NCBI GenBank assembly: GCA_900766045.1
Contig: CAAFTW010000034.1
Location: forward strand, 1 to 28,029
From: Clostridia bacterium
Lineage (GTDB): Bacteria > Bacillota > Clostridia > Peptostreptococcales > Anaerovoracaceae
Direction: 5' to 3'
DNA length: 28,029 bases
Shown here: positions 1 through 7,807 of the stretch, piece after piece
Layout of the letters: every line of letters begins with the position of its first letter
Position numbering within the stretch: position 1 is the first letter of the stretch
Notes under the pieces: model-generated
Databases searched by the model: none
Told to the model about the DNA's origin: nothing
Seen by the model: only the letters and a program-made list of their open reading frames with translations
Program-made: the position numbers and the translations under genes

Positions 1-24
1 ATCAACAGTGTTTTATTTTTTCAC

Positions 25-79
25 TGTCTCTCATAAAGGGAGCATATCACTTCAGCGTCGTGGAAGGGTGGGGTTCTTA
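25..79 (+). repeat. 5'-altered copy of a structured dispersed repeat
   Basis: The last 30 bases (50-79) are identical to 128-157 of the full copy that follows at once. The 5' part starts with the same TGTCT, but the middle is shorter and different. It lacks the first arm of the CGACGC/GCGTCG hairpin, so the main helix cannot form here. It looks like a partial tandem duplication or a decayed copy. Orientation is taken from the copy at 23991, which lies just upstream of a plus-strand gene. Confidence 0.6.
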
Positions 80-80
80 T

Positions 81-157
81 TGTCTATTCATCAGACGACA
101 ACAAGGTTCCCGGGTACCCAGCCGACGCTTCAGCGTCGTGGAAGGGTGGGGTTCTTA
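81..157 (+). repeat. full-length copy of a ~77-nt structured dispersed repeat
   Basis: This aligns nearly end to end with 23991-24066. Predicted structure, 5' to 3': GTCT/AGAC with a 7-nt loop; GGT/ACC around a CCCGGG core; then ACCC/GGGT enclosing a perfect CGACGC-TTCA-GCGTCG hairpin; and a conserved tail ending GTTCTTA. Differences from the distant copy keep pairing, for example GGT/ACC against GGC/GCC and ACCC/GGGT against CACC/GGTG. This suggests selection on RNA or single-stranded DNA structure. The hairpin-plus-tail layout recalls right ends and omega-RNA of IS200/IS605-type elements, but no transposase or tnpB is present. A leader RNA is the alternative. Confidence 0.65.
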
Positions 158-299
158 CTGTGCAATAAGATTACGAAATCAAATCCGCCAGCTGACTGCC
201 AATTGTTTTATCGACTGTCTCCGGGAATATGAAATTCGTGATACCAAATCTACTATCGAAATTATATATCATCATAGTATGTAATATAGAAAATCACAA

Positions 300-329
300 T
301 TGGAATGCGGTTCAGTGTAAGCATATACT
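300..329 (+). promoter_or_regulatory. candidate promoter for the BIG2-transglutaminase gene
   Basis: TTGGAA (300-305) and TATACT (324-329) are separated by 18 bases and lie about 60 bases before the start codon. The rest of 158-389 is AT-rich and holds no convincing gene. The boxes are imperfect, so this is a suggestion only. Confidence 0.35.
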
Positions 330-389
330 AAATGTGATTGTTATATGTATGTATTATGTTAATACTTTGAAGAGGAGGGTTTTGAAACG

Positions 390-1994
390 ATGAATTCAAA
401 ACGTATCAGCCGCAAGGTTCTGGTTACCCTGATGGCAGTTCTGCTGACCATCGCCTTCTGCGGCATGAATCCTGCAGAGTCTTTCGCAGCGTCCAAGCTG
501 AAGTTATCTCCGGCTTCCAAGACACTGACCGTTGGAAAGACAGCGGTATTCAAGACAAACAAGTCTGTAAAATGGTCCGTTGTTTCCGGAAAGAAGATTG
601 TAAAGATTACATCCAAGTCTTCCAAGAAAGCAGCAGTCAAGGGACTGAAGGCAGGAAAGGCTGTTCTTCAGGCGAAATCCGGAAAGACAGCCGTAAAGGC
701 AAAGATTACGGTCAAGAAGGCAGCTGCACTGAAGAGCTTCACTCTGAAGGCATCCTGCAGCCATAATTCTGTCGGCGTAAAGGGCGCATGCATCGTCAGC
801 GTTGATCAGGTCAGCCCGGCAGGCGCAGCCGCAAAGGTTACTTACAGCTCCAGCGATGAGTCTGTTGCAACGGTTAACCCGACATCCGGTCTGGTTACAG
901 GCGTAAAAGAAGGAACGGTCACAATCACAGCGACATCCACTGCCAATAAGGCAGTCAAGGCTTCCATCACGCTGAACGTCGTTAAGACACAGCAGGGAGT
1001 GGTAACAACATCCATCAATATGACCGATGCAACAAAGTATCCAAAGGGCAAGGTCATCAAGGTCTGGGTTCCGGTTGCACATACAACAGATAACCAGAAA
1101 GTTAAGGACGCCAAGATCGACGCAGCTAAGGCTTCTGTTGCAAAGATAACTACAGACAGTGAAGGCAACAAGATCGCTTACATCGAGTGGGATAAGAACA
1201 CCAATCCTGCAGACCGCACAGCCAAGGTCAGCTTCCACGCCTGCAGAAAACAGGTGGTAAGGCCTGAGCTGAAAGAGAGCGGAAAAGTGGATACCAAGGC
1301 AATGGCCAAGTATCTGAAGGCTACATCCAAGAGCGGTCTGGACAGCACGATCGTAAAGAATTCTGCTGCAGAGGCTCTGAAGGAAGCTGGAAATCCGACA
1401 ACTGTACTCGGAAAGACCAGAGCCATCTACGACTGGACGGTTAAGAATCTGGTCAGAAAAGACAGCAATGAAACATCCGTTGGCAAGGTCCTCGGATGCG
1501 GAGACGGAGACGTCGTCAGAATCCTGAACGAGAAGCAGCCGGGCGGACACTGCACCGACATCAATTCCGTATTTATCTCCCTGCTTCGTTCTCAGGGCAT
1601 CCCGGCAAGAGAAATGTTCGGTATTCGCATGAACGGCGCAGACATCACAGTCGGACAGCACTGCCGAGCACAGTTCTATCTTCCGGGAACCGGCTGGGTT
1701 GAGGCAGACCCGGGCGACGCGCTGAAGATGATCAAGACCAAGGCAAACGGTGATAAGTCATCTCCGGAAGCTAAGGCGTTTATCGAGCAGTACTGGGGCG
1801 GAAACAACGAGCAGTGGGTTGAGCTTTCCGAAGGAAGAGACCTGACACTCAATCCTGCACAGGAAGGCCCTGCGCTGAACAACTTCGGCTATCCGTACGC
1901 TGAAATGGACGGCGAGCCGCTCGAATACTACAACGCAAAGACATTCGCGTATACAATCAGTTTTGCGCAGGATAATGATTCCGACTGCTGCTAG
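390..1994 (+). CDS. exported BIG2 Ig-like protein with transglutaminase-like domain
   Basis: This is a 534-residue secreted protein. Residues 1-34 form a signal peptide with a basic start, a hydrophobic core and a likely cut near AESFAA. Two BIG2-type Ig-like domains follow (about 35-110, Lys/Ala rich, and 114-198), then a linker with a VWVPVAH strand typical of the region before bacterial transglutaminase-like domains. The catalytic domain carries GGHCTD with Cys388, GQHC with His424 and EADPGD with Asp440, the expected Cys-His-Asp triad. It probably acts outside the cell as a protease, crosslinker or amidase; the substrate cannot be read. GAGGAGG at 371-377 supports the ATG. The next gene shares the Ig-like module. 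Confidence 0.85.
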   Translation: MNSKRISRKVLVTLMAVLLTIAFCGMNPAESFAASKLKLSPASKTLTVGKTAVFKTNKSVKWSVVSGKKIVKITSKSSKKAAVKGLKAGKAVLQAKSGKTAVKAKITVKKAAALKSFTLKASCSHNSVGVKGACIVSVDQVSPAGAAAKVTYSSSDESVATVNPTSGLVTGVKEGTVTITATSTANKAVKASITLNVVKTQQGVVTTSINMTDATKYPKGKVIKVWVPVAHTTDNQKVKDAKIDAAKASVAKITTDSEGNKIAYIEWDKNTNPADRTAKVSFHACRKQVVRPELKESGKVDTKAMAKYLKATSKSGLDSTIVKNSAAEALKEAGNPTTVLGKTRAIYDWTVKNLVRKDSNETSVGKVLGCGDGDVVRILNEKQPGGHCTDINSVFISLLRSQGIPAREMFGIRMNGADITVGQHCRAQFYLPGTGWVEADPGDALKMIKTKANGDKSSPEAKAFIEQYWGGNNEQWVELSEGRDLTLNPAQEGPALNNFGYPYAEMDGEPLEYYNAKTFAYTISFAQDNDSDCC

Positions 1995-2026
1995 TCAGAG
2001 CGTCATCATGATCAGACAAAAAATAT

Positions 2027-2055
2027 AAAGAACGAGGCCCCGGCCTCGTTCTTTT
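2027..2055 (+). terminator. rho-independent terminator between the two BIG2 genes
   Basis: AAAGAACGAGG pairs with CCTCGTTCTTT around a CCCCGG loop and ends in a short T run. It lies only about 20 bases before the next start codon and abuts that gene's AAGGAG site, so it may act as a partial terminator or attenuator for the second gene. Confidence 0.75.
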
Positions 2056-2073
2056 CACAAGGAGAAAAGAGTT

Positions 2074-3063
2074 ATGAACAAGCATACAGATTGGACAGAC
2101 GGAAAAGCACGGAGCCGCGCACTGCACCTTGCTTTCTTGCTTCTGATTTTTGTCCTGGCTATGGGAATGCTGCTTCCTTCCGATGCCGCCTCAAAGGTTA
2201 AGCCGAAGAAACTGACCATTAAACTGAGTGCCTCATCCGTGCAGCTGGGGCAGAAGGCCAGCGCCCACGTGGTAAAGGCTGTGCCGTCCAAGGCCAGTAA
2301 AGCGGTTACGTGGAAAAGCAGCAATGCGAAAGTTGCGAAAATCAGTCAGAAGGGCAGCATCACACCACTGAAGGCTGGAAAGGTAAAGATCACCGCGGTT
2401 TCAAAGCTGAATAAAAAGATATCCGCATCGGCAGTCCTCACAGTCAAAAAAGCGAAAACGACCATCAAAACCGGCGTGGAAACCATCGACGGGATTACCA
2501 TTGATCACGACAATAAAACGGTTTCTTTTCAGGGAAAGGTAAATGGTAATTATTTGAAGGGTGCGAAGACCATGCACTTCTCGGTTTCCAGAACAGGAAC
2601 AACAGCCCAGTACGCCATGCTGAAGGCCCAGTGCCCGTATTACGCCGTTCCGAATGCATTTTATGAGGGCTTGATTTCTATCGGCGGAAAACCCTGGAGC
2701 ACGGACAGAAATTATCTGGACGACGGCGAGAAGATCGGAGACACACCGTCAAAGATTGCAAACAAGGACTACAGCCATGTAAACGTCACCCTGACCTGGC
2801 CGGGGCAGGAGACGCCGCTTCCGCTCAGCCAGGTTCTGCTGGACGATAACGGAAATCATCCGGATCTGGACATGGTATTTACGGGAAATCAGAAAAACCA
2901 GATTGTCAGCGCGTCAGGCTGTATGATCTGCACCAACAGCTGCCATTACGGAACGATTTCCAACCAGGCAAACGGATACACTTCCGTCGGAAAATATCAC
3001 ATCGATGCTGCGCACTTCCCGGCAGCCGATACCCTGGTGACCGTAACGGTTTCTTTGAAATAA
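2074..3063 (+). CDS. exported BIG2 Ig-like protein with YdjY-like domain
   Basis: This 329-residue protein has an N-terminal signal segment (hydrophobic core about 19-34, cut near PSDAAS) and one BIG2-type Ig-like domain (about 40-130). Its C-terminal domain (about 138-329) resembles the YdjY family: an opening strand with DHDNKTVSFQGKVNG, then LTWPGQ, DLDMVFTGN and the cysteine motif SGCMICTNSCHYG. Cys283, Cys286 and Cys290 give a C-x2-C-x3-C pattern that could bind metal or be redox active. YdjY function is not established, so no reaction is assigned. AAGGAG just upstream fits the ATG. It is probably a surface or secreted protein related by its Ig module to the preceding gene. Confidence 0.75.
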   Translation: MNKHTDWTDGKARSRALHLAFLLLIFVLAMGMLLPSDAASKVKPKKLTIKLSASSVQLGQKASAHVVKAVPSKASKAVTWKSSNAKVAKISQKGSITPLKAGKVKITAVSKLNKKISASAVLTVKKAKTTIKTGVETIDGITIDHDNKTVSFQGKVNGNYLKGAKTMHFSVSRTGTTAQYAMLKAQCPYYAVPNAFYEGLISIGGKPWSTDRNYLDDGEKIGDTPSKIANKDYSHVNVTLTWPGQETPLPLSQVLLDDNGNHPDLDMVFTGNQKNQIVSASGCMICTNSCHYGTISNQANGYTSVGKYHIDAAHFPAADTLVTVTVSLK

Positions 3064-3080
3064 GATCGAATGACAGGAGA

Positions 3081-3119
3081 AAAAAACCCGATCGCACGCT
3101 GGCGGTCGGGTTTTCTTTA
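3081..3119. terminator. bidirectional terminator between convergent genes
   Basis: CCCGATCGC (3087-3095) pairs with GCGGTCGGG (3102-3110), with one G-T pair and a 6-base loop. AAAAAA precedes the stem and TTTTCTTT follows it, so it can end transcripts on either strand. It serves the plus-strand YdjY-like gene and the minus-strand ATPase gene ending at 3125. Confidence 0.85.
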
Positions 3120-3124
3120 ACTTG

Positions 3125-4357
3125 TTACTGCAGTCCGATGGACACCTGCTGGATGAACTGGCGGGCAGTACGAGGGCTTCTTCCGTTGCTGCGGATGGCA
3201 AAGGCTTCTGCCTTTCTGCAGAGTTCGTCCTCCGGCATTTCGATGTTTTCCTCGGCCGCGAGTTTCTTTACGATCTCCAGGTAGAGGTCTTTCTCTGGCC
3301 GCTGGAAGGTGATGGTCAGGCCGAAACGGGCGGACAGGCTCATGGTCTGCTGCAGGGTGTCGTTTAAGTGAATGTCGCTTCCGGCACGGTCTTCAGCGAG
3401 CTCTCTGACCAGGTGACGGCGGTTGCTGCTGGCGTAAATGGCGATGTTTTCGGATTTTCCGGTTACACTGCCTTCCAGCATGCCTTTCAGGCAGCTGAAG
3501 TTGTCGTCTTCTGTGGTGAAGCTGAGGTCATCGATAAAGAAGATGAACTTCAGCGGAGTGTTATACAGCTGGTCGATGATTTTTGGAATCTCGTGAAGCT
3601 GTGTCTTTTCAAATTCGATCAGGCGGACGCCCTGATCGGCAAAGGCGGCGGCGCAGGCCTTGATGGTGGAAGATTTTCCGGTTCCCGCGTCTCCGTAGAG
3701 GAGGACGTTGGCCGCGCCGCGGCCTTCTGCAAGCGCGCGGGTGTTTTCATAAACCTGACGGCGTTCACGTTCGTATCCGTAAAGCTGATCCAGTGTCTGC
3801 GGATCGGCGAATTTAACCGGGACGATTTTACCGTCCTGAACGGTAAAGGAACGGGCATCACGGAAGATTCCGTAGCCTTTCTCAGGAATTTCAGAAATAA
3901 ATTTCTGGTAGGAAGAGAGAAGGTTTACGCTGGAATTGGTCCAGCGCGGCAGCCAGTCTCTGATTGAAGCAGGATCTGTTCCGCTGTCTTTCAGATTTTC
4001 TGCAATTGCGGCTGCAGCGTCATCCGGAGAGAACTGCGATACATTCTGCAGAATCTTCAGGTCGCGCATCGCTGCGGCACGGAGTTCAGGTGAGATCTCT
4101 TCTCCGGTAACGTTCTTTTTCAGATAAATATTCTGATCATTCTCAATAAAGTTCTGAGTGAATTTCCCAAGATCGCCGTCCGCAGAAATAAATAATGCAC
4201 TTGAAAAGGCTCCGGTCTGAGTGATCTGATCATCCAGGGAGCCGTTTTCAACTGCATATAAAAGTTTCTGAAGCGCGGATACTGTCGGAGTATCCAAAAT
4301 GCTTCTGAAAACGGAGAGGGCATTGATCTGGAAACGCAGTGTTTCTAAATTCTTCAT
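3125..4357 (-). CDS. DUF815-family AAA+ ATPase
   Basis: This 410-residue cytoplasmic ATPase has an N-terminal mostly helical region (about 1-190) and a C-terminal AAA+ core. Walker A is GDAGTGKSS (222-230) and Walker B is FIFFIDD (271-277, Asp276/Asp277). IAIYASSNRRHLV at about 306-318 is a sensor-1-like stretch, and RSPRTARQF lies near the C-terminus. The block LYGYERERRQVYENT before Walker A is characteristic of DUF815 proteins. The cellular role of this family is not established. The gene is monocistronic: it converges on the YdjY-like gene and diverges from valS. AAGGA lies about 12 bases before the ATG, rather far. Family call strong, function unknown. Confidence 0.85.
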   Translation of the reverse strand: MKNLETLRFQINALSVFRSILDTPTVSALQKLLYAVENGSLDDQITQTGAFSSALFISADGDLGKFTQNFIENDQNIYLKKNVTGEEISPELRAAAMRDLKILQNVSQFSPDDAAAAIAENLKDSGTDPASIRDWLPRWTNSSVNLLSSYQKFISEIPEKGYGIFRDARSFTVQDGKIVPVKFADPQTLDQLYGYERERRQVYENTRALAEGRGAANVLLYGDAGTGKSSTIKACAAAFADQGVRLIEFEKTQLHEIPKIIDQLYNTPLKFIFFIDDLSFTTEDDNFSCLKGMLEGSVTGKSENIAIYASSNRRHLVRELAEDRAGSDIHLNDTLQQTMSLSARFGLTITFQRPEKDLYLEIVKKLAAEENIEMPEDELCRKAEAFAIRSNGRSPRTARQFIQQVSIGLQ

Positions 4358-4455
4358 TGTTCAAACCAATCCTTGCTGTTTCCTGTAAATATTCATTTGC
4401 CTGGCAGATGTCTCCCGGCACGACCCTGATTTTAGGAATGTATCGATTTCTATAC

Positions 4456-4476
4456 TTCCTATTAAAAATATAGGAA
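4456..4476 (-). promoter_or_regulatory. operator-like inverted repeat at the ATPase promoter
   Basis: TTCCTAT (4456-4462) and ATAGGAA (4470-4476) form a perfect 7-base inverted repeat with a 7-base AT spacer. It overlaps the proposed -10 box and start site of the minus-strand ATPase gene, where a repressor would bind. It could equally be a 5' hairpin of the transcript. No regulator gene is adjacent. Confidence 0.4.
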
Positions 4477-4496
4477 TAAAATCGAGTATTGATCAA
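4467..4496 (-). promoter_or_regulatory. promoter candidate for the DUF815 ATPase gene
   Basis: On the minus strand TTGATC (4496-4491) is followed after 18 bases by TATATT (4472-4467). The -10 box lies about 110 bases before the ATPase start. The surroundings are AT rich. Confidence 0.45.
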
Positions 4497-4966
4497 GCCA
4501 CATCTACTTTATCTGACAAGTCAATGGTACTGCGATATTTGTGAAAAGTCAACAATAAATACAAAAAATACATGTTGAATACATATAATTGTGTTTTACT
4601 AATATTACAGCAACGCGTTAATGCGATAAAGTGGATAAGGCGGTCCGGAAAATGTGCATCCTGACCGGATTCTGGTACAGAATGCTGTACAGGAGCAGGA
4701 ATGGAAATGATCCGATGCGGCAGTGTCAGGGCGTCTGTCAGGAAGCCGTTAAAGGGCGTTATGGGAATATTCAATGGGATTCTGAGACAGATGGCCGTAT
4801 ATTTGGTGAGTCTCACTTTTATTCAGCGATAACTTGTGTTAGAATAACGAATATGATTGACGTTTGACAGATTTTCTGTGCATTGAGGCAGGTTTTCTTC
4901 CTTGCGCGGTGGATTTTGTCGAATGGGCTGAAAATATGAAGAAGCACTGATGAAGGACGGGAAGTT
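4497..4966. other. non-coding gap between divergent ATPase and valS genes
   Basis: No convincing gene is seen; short reading frames on both strands lack ribosome binding sites and recognisable domains. I looked for a T-box leader, which many Firmicutes carry before valS. I did not find the conserved antiterminator core or a terminator with a T run near the valS start. Small hairpins occur (for example ATTCTG/CAGAAT near 4670) but have no clear role. Confidence 0.5.
4837..4845 (+). promoter_or_regulatory. candidate extended -10 promoter for valS
   Basis: TGTTAGAAT matches the extended -10 form (TG, one base, then a TATAAT-like hexamer). It lies about 120 bases before valS. No good -35 box is seen. 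The same TGTTANAAT form occurs before glyA and before the CoA-transferase gene. Confidence 0.35.
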
Positions 4967-7696
4967 ATGAAGAAGAATTTACCGAAAACCTATGATCCGA
5001 AAGCATTCGAGGACAGATTGTACTCGATGTGGGAGGAAAGCGGCTCTTTCCACGCGGAGAATACAGATGACAAGCCGCCGTTTACGATTATTATGCCGCC
5101 TCCGAATATTACCGGAAAGCTGCATATGGGCCATGCGCTGGACCAGACTCTGCAGGATGCGCTGATCCGCTATAAGAGAATGAGGGGCTACAATGCTCTG
5201 TGGCTGCCGGGTTCTGACCACGCCAGTATCGCGACGGAGGTTAAGGTTGCGAATAAGATCCGTGAGGAGGAGGGTCTGGAGAAGGAAGACCTCGGAAGAG
5301 AGGAGTTCCTGAAGAGAGCCTGGGCCTGGAAAGAGGAGTTCGGCGGAAGAATTACGCGCCAGTGCAGAAAGCTGGGTGATTCCTGTGACTGGACCCGCGA
5401 GAGATTCACGCTGGACGAGGGCTGCAGCAGAGCCGTCCGCGCATTCTTCGTCAGACTGTATAAGAAGGGCCTGATTTACAAAGGAAACCGCCTGATTAAC
5501 TGGTGCCCGAGCTGTAAGACTTCTCTGTCTGATGCTGAGGTTGAGCATGAGGATAAGGAAGGCTTCTACTGGTATTTCCGTTATCCGGCAGTCAATCCGG
5601 GGGATAAGGACATTATCGTCGCGACTTCCCGTCCGGAGACCATGTTCGGAGATGTTGCCATTGCGGTAGCGGAAGATGATGAGAGATATAAGGATCAGGT
5701 CGGAGAAAAGGTTATTCTGCCGATCGTCGGAAGAGAGATTCCGATTATCGCAGACCCGTATCCGGATCCGGAAAAAGGAACCGGTGCCGTTAAGATTACA
5801 CCGGCTCACGACCCGAACGACTTTGAGGTCGGCCAGAGACATGATCTTGAGATCATGAGCTGCATCAATGAAGACGGTACCATGAATGAGCTCGCCGGAA
5901 AGTACGCGGGCATGGACCGCTATGCGTGCAGAAAGCAGTGGGTTGCTGATCTGGACGCGGCTGGATATCTGGTAAAGACCGAGAAGATGACGATTCCGAC
6001 AGGAACCTGCTACCGCTGCCATACCGCGATCGAGCCGATGCTGTCTGATCAGTGGTTCGTAAAGATGGAGGATCTGGCCAAACCGGCTCTGAAAGCTGCT
6101 GAGGACGGAGACGTTCAGTTCGTTCCGCCTAGATTCGTAAAGACCTATAATCACTGGCTGGAGGATATTCACGACTGGTGTATTTCCCGTCAGCTGTGGT
6201 GGGGTCATCAGATTCCTGCCTGGTACTGCCAGGACTGCGGGGAAACGATCGTTTCCGAAGAGGATCCGACCTGCTGCCCGAAGTGCGGTTCCAAGAACCT
6301 GAAACAGGATGAGGATGTCCTGGATACCTGGTTCTCATCTGCTCTGTGGCCGTTCTCCACGCTTGGATGGCCGGATAAGACCAGAGATCTGGAGTATTTC
6401 TATCCAACCGATGTTCTGGTTACCGGATACGATATTATCTTCTTCTGGGTTGTCCGCATGATGTTCTCAGGACTTGAGGCGATGGGTGAGACGCCGTTCC
6501 ATTACGTATATCTGCATGGTCTGGTAAGAGATTCCCAGGGCCGCAAGATGAGTAAGTCTCTGGGCAACGGAATTGACCCGCTGGAAGTTGTGGAACAGTA
6601 TGGTGCTGACGCTATGCGTTTCATGCTGAGTAATTCAATTACTCCTGGAAACGACATGCGTTATCAGGAAGAGAAACTGATTGCATCCAGAAACTTCGCA
6701 AACAAGCTGTGGAACGCATCCAGATTCGTCATTATGAATCTGCAGGATGAGGACGGAAATCCGCTCCCGACTGCGGATGGAGACAAGCTTGCGTTTGATC
6801 AGACGGAGGACTTCTCTGGCATTGCGCTGAAGGATGAAGATAAGTGGATCATTTCCAGAATGAACGAGGCGGTTAAGTACGTCACCGACCAGTTCGAAAA
6901 GTTTGAGCTGGGCCTGGCATCCCAGAGAGTTTATGATCTGATCTGGAATGAGTACTGCGACTGGTACATCGAGCTGGTAAAGAAGAGACTCTGGGGTGAT
7001 GATGAAGAGGATAAGAAGGCTGCAAGATTTACACTGCTTCTGGTTCTGAAGAATATGCTGAAGCTGCTGCACCCGTTCATGCCGTTCATCACAGAGGAAA
7101 TCTGGGATGCTCTGCCGCACGCTGAGAAGGAGTCAGAAGGCTGCAAGAACGCTTATCTGATCAGTGCACACTGGCCGGAGTACAGCGAGTCCCGCTGCTT
7201 CCCTGAGGAAGAGAGTGCAATCGGAAGTCTGATGGATATCGTCACCGCAATCAGAAATATCCGTTCCGAGGCAAATGTTGCACCGTCCAAGAAGGTAAGT
7301 GCGGTTATCCTTGCTGAAGGTAAGGGTGAGGAAGAACTGAAGAGAGAGCAGGCACACATCGCCGATCTCGGAAACCTGACTTCCATCTCCTTCATTCATG
7401 AGAATCAGGATGCGCCGAAGAACGCCATGTCTCAGACCGCTGCAGCCGGACAGATCTTCATCCCGATGGACGAGCTTGTTGACTATAAAGAGGAGTTCGA
7501 CCGTCTGACAAAGGAAAAGAAGCGTCTGGAAGGCGAAGTTCAGAGAGCAGAGAAGAAACTTTCCAATCAGGGATTTGTATCAAAAGCTCCTGAAAAAGTT
7601 GTGCAGGAAGAACGAAATAAGCTGGAAGAATATAAAGAAATGCTGAAGAATACGTCTGAGCAGCTGAATACTGTTGCAGAACATCTGAATAAGTAG
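4967..7696 (+). CDS. valS: valyl-tRNA synthetase
   Basis: ValRS attaches valine to tRNA-Val in the cytoplasm and edits misactivated threonine. The 909 residues match the usual bacterial length. The class I signatures are present: PPPNITGKLHMGH with HMGH at 53-56, and KMSKS at 527-531. The CP1 editing region follows the first half of the Rossmann fold (TSRPETMFGD near 225). Paired cysteines (WCPSC, TCYRC, and CQDC with CPKC) suggest zinc-binding knuckles. The C-terminal ~70 residues are a charged coiled coil, the tRNA-binding arm of ValRS. AAGGA about 12 bases upstream fits the ATG. folC, often next to valS, is absent; a terminator follows. Confidence 0.97.
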   Translation: MKKNLPKTYDPKAFEDRLYSMWEESGSFHAENTDDKPPFTIIMPPPNITGKLHMGHALDQTLQDALIRYKRMRGYNALWLPGSDHASIATEVKVANKIREEEGLEKEDLGREEFLKRAWAWKEEFGGRITRQCRKLGDSCDWTRERFTLDEGCSRAVRAFFVRLYKKGLIYKGNRLINWCPSCKTSLSDAEVEHEDKEGFYWYFRYPAVNPGDKDIIVATSRPETMFGDVAIAVAEDDERYKDQVGEKVILPIVGREIPIIADPYPDPEKGTGAVKITPAHDPNDFEVGQRHDLEIMSCINEDGTMNELAGKYAGMDRYACRKQWVADLDAAGYLVKTEKMTIPTGTCYRCHTAIEPMLSDQWFVKMEDLAKPALKAAEDGDVQFVPPRFVKTYNHWLEDIHDWCISRQLWWGHQIPAWYCQDCGETIVSEEDPTCCPKCGSKNLKQDEDVLDTWFSSALWPFSTLGWPDKTRDLEYFYPTDVLVTGYDIIFFWVVRMMFSGLEAMGETPFHYVYLHGLVRDSQGRKMSKSLGNGIDPLEVVEQYGADAMRFMLSNSITPGNDMRYQEEKLIASRNFANKLWNASRFVIMNLQDEDGNPLPTADGDKLAFDQTEDFSGIALKDEDKWIISRMNEAVKYVTDQFEKFELGLASQRVYDLIWNEYCDWYIELVKKRLWGDDEEDKKAARFTLLLVLKNMLKLLHPFMPFITEEIWDALPHAEKESEGCKNAYLISAHWPEYSESRCFPEEESAIGSLMDIVTAIRNIRSEANVAPSKKVSAVILAEGKGEEELKREQAHIADLGNLTSISFIHENQDAPKNAMSQTAAAGQIFIPMDELVDYKEEFDRLTKEKKRLEGEVQRAEKKLSNQGFVSKAPEKVVQEERNKLEEYKEMLKNTSEQLNTVAEHLNK

Positions 7697-7706
7697 TATA
7701 GTATCT

Positions 7707-7758
7707 GGCCTGGCTGAGCAGGGGAGCATAGTATCCCTGTGATGCCGGGCTGTTTTTA
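7707..7758 (+). terminator. two-tier rho-independent terminator after valS
   Basis: GGCCTGGC (7707-7714) pairs with GCCGGGCT (7744-7751), using two G-T pairs. Inside it CAGGG (7719-7723) pairs with CCCTG (7735-7739). TTTTTAT follows. A start codon at 7739 would fall inside this hairpin, which argues for the later start of the next gene. Confidence 0.75.
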
Positions 7759-7807
7759 TCATAATTTCAGGATGCTGCGGCATCCGGATTGTGCTTGGGG
7801 GAATTTT

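Noticed and set aside
25..157. CRISPR array
   Set aside because: Only two similar units at the left edge, sharing 30 bases but with unequal upstream parts, helix-preserving divergence from the third distant copy, and no cas genes.
8..284. Small plus-strand reading frames across the left repeat
   Set aside because: They run through the repeat units, which show RNA-like pairing; no ribosome site or conserved protein is seen.
3368..3967. A 199-codon plus-strand frame opposite the ATPase gene
   Set aside because: The minus strand encodes clear Walker A and B motifs of a DUF815 ATPase; this frame has no recognisable domain.
4493..4867. Small frames on both strands before valS
   Set aside because: No ribosome binding sites, no domains and atypical codon use; treated as non-coding.
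7739..7807. A longer N-terminus for the ThrE-like protein starting at 7739
   Set aside because: The upstream ATG lies inside the valS terminator hairpin and lacks a ribosome site; the ATG at 7808 has GGGGG at good spacing and begins the family-like sequence.
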